This document shows positions 61,627-64,000 of a DNA stretch of 64,000 nucleotides, one piece after another. The position numbers and the translations under genes are program-made. The notes under the pieces were generated by a model, which made no database searches, was not told where the DNA came from, and saw only the letters and a list, made by a program, of their open reading frames with translations. Source of the stretch: Pedosphaera sp. (GTDB lineage: Bacteria > Verrucomicrobiota > Verrucomicrobiia > Limisphaerales > UBA9464); contig SIBK01000001.1 of NCBI GenBank assembly GCA_009695205.1, forward strand, positions 1 to 64,000, in the 5' to 3' direction. The stretch's first letter is position 1. Every line of letters starts with the position of its first letter.

Positions 61627-62631
61627 GTGTTCCTCTTTCCGGCCCTTCTTGATTCAACCGGCGATGTCCGAGGCGGACTGAAAACGCAACGGGATCGGCC
61701 GTCACCGGGGGCGCCCGAAAATGCAGTTCTTGTGAATCGCTCTGTTTTCTGCGATGAGTGGGTCGTGGCTCGGTTTCTTCAATTTATTGCCCTTGCGTGC
61801 TGGATGACTTTTCCACTGCGGGCACAATTTGGCGGATTCTTGGGCGGCGGCGAGATCGACGTTAGCGAGGACACACGCACGGCCCGGGCGATTGATACCC
61901 GCAGCACCGGAACTCCGAATTGGACCAACGCCACCGGCTTCGGGAAAGAGGCGTTCACCTTTGCCCGGCTTCGCTATGACAAAGATCCGGTTCATCGACC
62001 CATTGGACACACAGGCGGGTGGACCACCGATCTGCCCGACAGCGACCTGAACCTGTCGTTTCGCTTGCGGCAGATGACTTCACTGATGGTGGATCCAGAC
62101 GGCCGCCTGCTCCGGGCCACCAATGTAGATCTGGTTAATTACCCCTTCCTGTTCGCGTCCGCGCCCGGGGCGCTACATCTGACGGAGCCAGAGGCCACCG
62201 CACTCAAGAAATACCTTCTCAACGGCGGCTTCCTCCTCATGGACGATTTCTGGGGTGAACGGGAATGGGCTAACTGCGAGACTGTGATGAAACTGGTCTT
62301 CCCGGACCGCAGTTTTTTTGAATTGCCCCTGGTTCATCCACTCTACCACGGTGTTTTTGAGATCAAAGCAAAGTATCAAAATGCCAACGTCGGGATGGGA
62401 ATTCGCAGTGAACATACGGGCGTGACGTGGGAACGGCCGGACGCCAAGGAAGTACACCACCGAGGCATCGAGGACGACAAAGGCCGCCTTATGGTGCTCA
62501 CGCTGCACAATACCGACACGGCGGACGGCTGGGAGCGGGAGGGCGAAAGCGACTATTACTTCCACAACTTCTCCGAGAAAATTGCCTACCCACTGGGTGT
62601 GAACATCATCTTCTATGCAATGACCCACTGA
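61627..62631 (+). CDS. DUF4159 protein
   Basis: FTFARLRYDKDP, YPFLFASAPGALHLTEPEATALKKYLLNGGFLLMDDFWG; start uncertain. Confidence 0.8.
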   Translation: MFLFPALLDSTGDVRGGLKTQRDRPSPGAPENAVLVNRSVFCDEWVVARFLQFIALACWMTFPLRAQFGGFLGGGEIDVSEDTRTARAIDTRSTGTPNWTNATGFGKEAFTFARLRYDKDPVHRPIGHTGGWTTDLPDSDLNLSFRLRQMTSLMVDPDGRLLRATNVDLVNYPFLFASAPGALHLTEPEATALKKYLLNGGFLLMDDFWGEREWANCETVMKLVFPDRSFFELPLVHPLYHGVFEIKAKYQNANVGMGIRSEHTGVTWERPDAKEVHHRGIEDDKGRLMVLTLHNTDTADGWEREGESDYYFHNFSEKIAYPLGVNIIFYAMTH

Positions 62632-62811
62632 CCGGCGTTAGCGAGAAGTCAAGAACCACGATTGGCACGACTCTCACTCAAGTAGCCGCGTCGTTGAACG
62701 CGGTGTTCGGCTGATCGCTCCCGCAGACGCCAATTCTTTTTTTCGGCTGATCGGAACTCAGATTGTGTCGCCGCCTCTCGTTTCCGGTCCCACCTTGAAG
62801 GCATCTAATCA

Positions 62812-63840
62812 TTGGTGAACGAACTCAGCTCCATTCTGAAGGTCTGGTGGGACGACAGACCCGGCTGTGCGACTTCCATGCTCGCCACGGTGGTTCACGT
62901 CGTCGGTTCCGCCTACCGGCGTCCCGGGGCGCGCATGCTTATCCTGCCGGACGGACGGCGACTCGGCACTATCAGCGGCGGATGCCTCGAGGGCGATGTC
63001 GCCCGCAAGGCTTCCAGGTGGACTTCAAACACAGGTAAGGCGCTCCGCGTCTTCGACAACACCACCGAGGATGCTGCCTGGGAATTTGGCTTGGGATGCA
63101 ATGGGGTAATTTCCGTTCTGCTCGAAAGACTCGAGAACGGGCAAGTCGGAGCAATGCTTGATTTCCTGGATGCCCGGCAGGCAGCCAAGCAGCCCGCGGT
63201 CGTGGCGACCGTCATTCGCTGTGCCAACGAGCACGATTGCGAAGTAGGCGACCGACTCCTCTGCGATGCGGAAGGGTCCGTTGGCGGAGCACTTGACGGC
63301 TCGGATCTTGAGACCGATCTTTCTCCGGCAATCCAGGCTGCGTTCCGCGATCGCACCCACCGGCTCGTCAATCTTTCGTCGATGGAAATCTTCGTGGAGT
63401 GGGTTGGCGCCCCTCAAAGGCTGGTGATCGTTGGGTCCGGCCATGATGTGATGCATTTGGTAAGCATCGCGAATCTCATGGGCTGGAGCGTGACGGTTGC
63501 CGACCGACCCTCCGCTTACGTCCAGCCTAATCGCTTCCCAGGCGCGGCGAAGGTGATCGCCCTGCCAGCGTCGGGCGGGATTGATGCCCTTGAAATCGAC
63601 ACCGAGACGGCCGTCGTCGTCATGACTCACAACTTTCCGCAGGACCGATTGTTGTTGCCACATCTGCTTCGGAAGCGCCCCCGTTATCTCGGACTTTTGG
63701 GACCCAAAAGCCGGGCAGAGAATCTCTTCCTGGAGAACGGTGAGGATCTTCGTCAGTGGGACGTGCACGCCCCGATCGAACTGGATATCGGGAGCGACCA
63801 TCCTCAGACGGTGGCGCTGTCGATTGTCTCGGAAATTTAA
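62812..63840 (+). CDS. XdhC/CoxI family protein
   Basis: ATVVHVVGSAYRRPGARMLILPDGRRLGTISGGCLEGDV; GLLGPKSR. Confidence 0.85.
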   Translation: MVNELSSILKVWWDDRPGCATSMLATVVHVVGSAYRRPGARMLILPDGRRLGTISGGCLEGDVARKASRWTSNTGKALRVFDNTTEDAAWEFGLGCNGVISVLLERLENGQVGAMLDFLDARQAAKQPAVVATVIRCANEHDCEVGDRLLCDAEGSVGGALDGSDLETDLSPAIQAAFRDRTHRLVNLSSMEIFVEWVGAPQRLVIVGSGHDVMHLVSIANLMGWSVTVADRPSAYVQPNRFPGAAKVIALPASGGIDALEIDTETAVVVMTHNFPQDRLLLPHLLRKRPRYLGLLGPKSRAENLFLENGEDLRQWDVHAPIELDIGSDHPQTVALSIVSEI

Positions 63841-64000
63841 TCCGTCTTGACGGGCCGACCTTCGGGTTCATTGCGCCATCGCCACGGCCCCATTCACGGC
63901 CCTCCCACGGAGTGGGGCAACCCAGGCGCGGGGGGATCGAGCAGTCCCCGGAGAGATCGTCATTCCGTCCTGCTCCACCGACGTCTATATCCATTATACC

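Noticed and set aside
62812-63840. XdhC as part of a molybdenum hydroxylase operon
   Set aside because: No XdhA/B genes visible; window ends shortly after, so context cannot be judged

Overview
This 64 kb, GC-rich window looks like a chromosomal segment from a Verrucomicrobia/Planctomycetes-type (PVC) bacterium. It mixes housekeeping genes (rpoD, smc, infA, murA, prmC, topB, ugd, a dTMP-kinase-like gene) with PVC-typical families (DUF1549/DUF1553 plus DUF1501 pair, DUF2961, sulfatase, DUF3142, DUF4159). The most interesting region is about 34.6-44.8 kb: a bacterial microcompartment (BMC) operon of the PVC fucose/rhamnose type. It has a divergent DeoR regulator, PduL, three BMC-H and three BMC-P shell proteins, acetate kinase, aldehyde dehydrogenase, class II aldolase, a lactate/malate dehydrogenase-family enzyme and a 443-aa barrel-like protein. 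Several details there deserve checking: three different BMC-H pore motifs, a G9 tract inside one pore codon run, a 40-codon out-of-frame tail between BMC-H2 and ackA ending in TAATG, a palindromic in-frame segment in ackA, and a 45-codon micro-ORF ATGA-coupled to the aldehyde dehydrogenase. Elsewhere there are a 15-bp VNTR in the principal sigma factor, an OmcB-like Cys-containing DUF11 protein, a decayed KS/CLF pair, a decayed glycosidase between direct repeats, and two copies of a REP-like inverted repeat. All calls come from reading the sequence and supplied ORFs; no database search was run.
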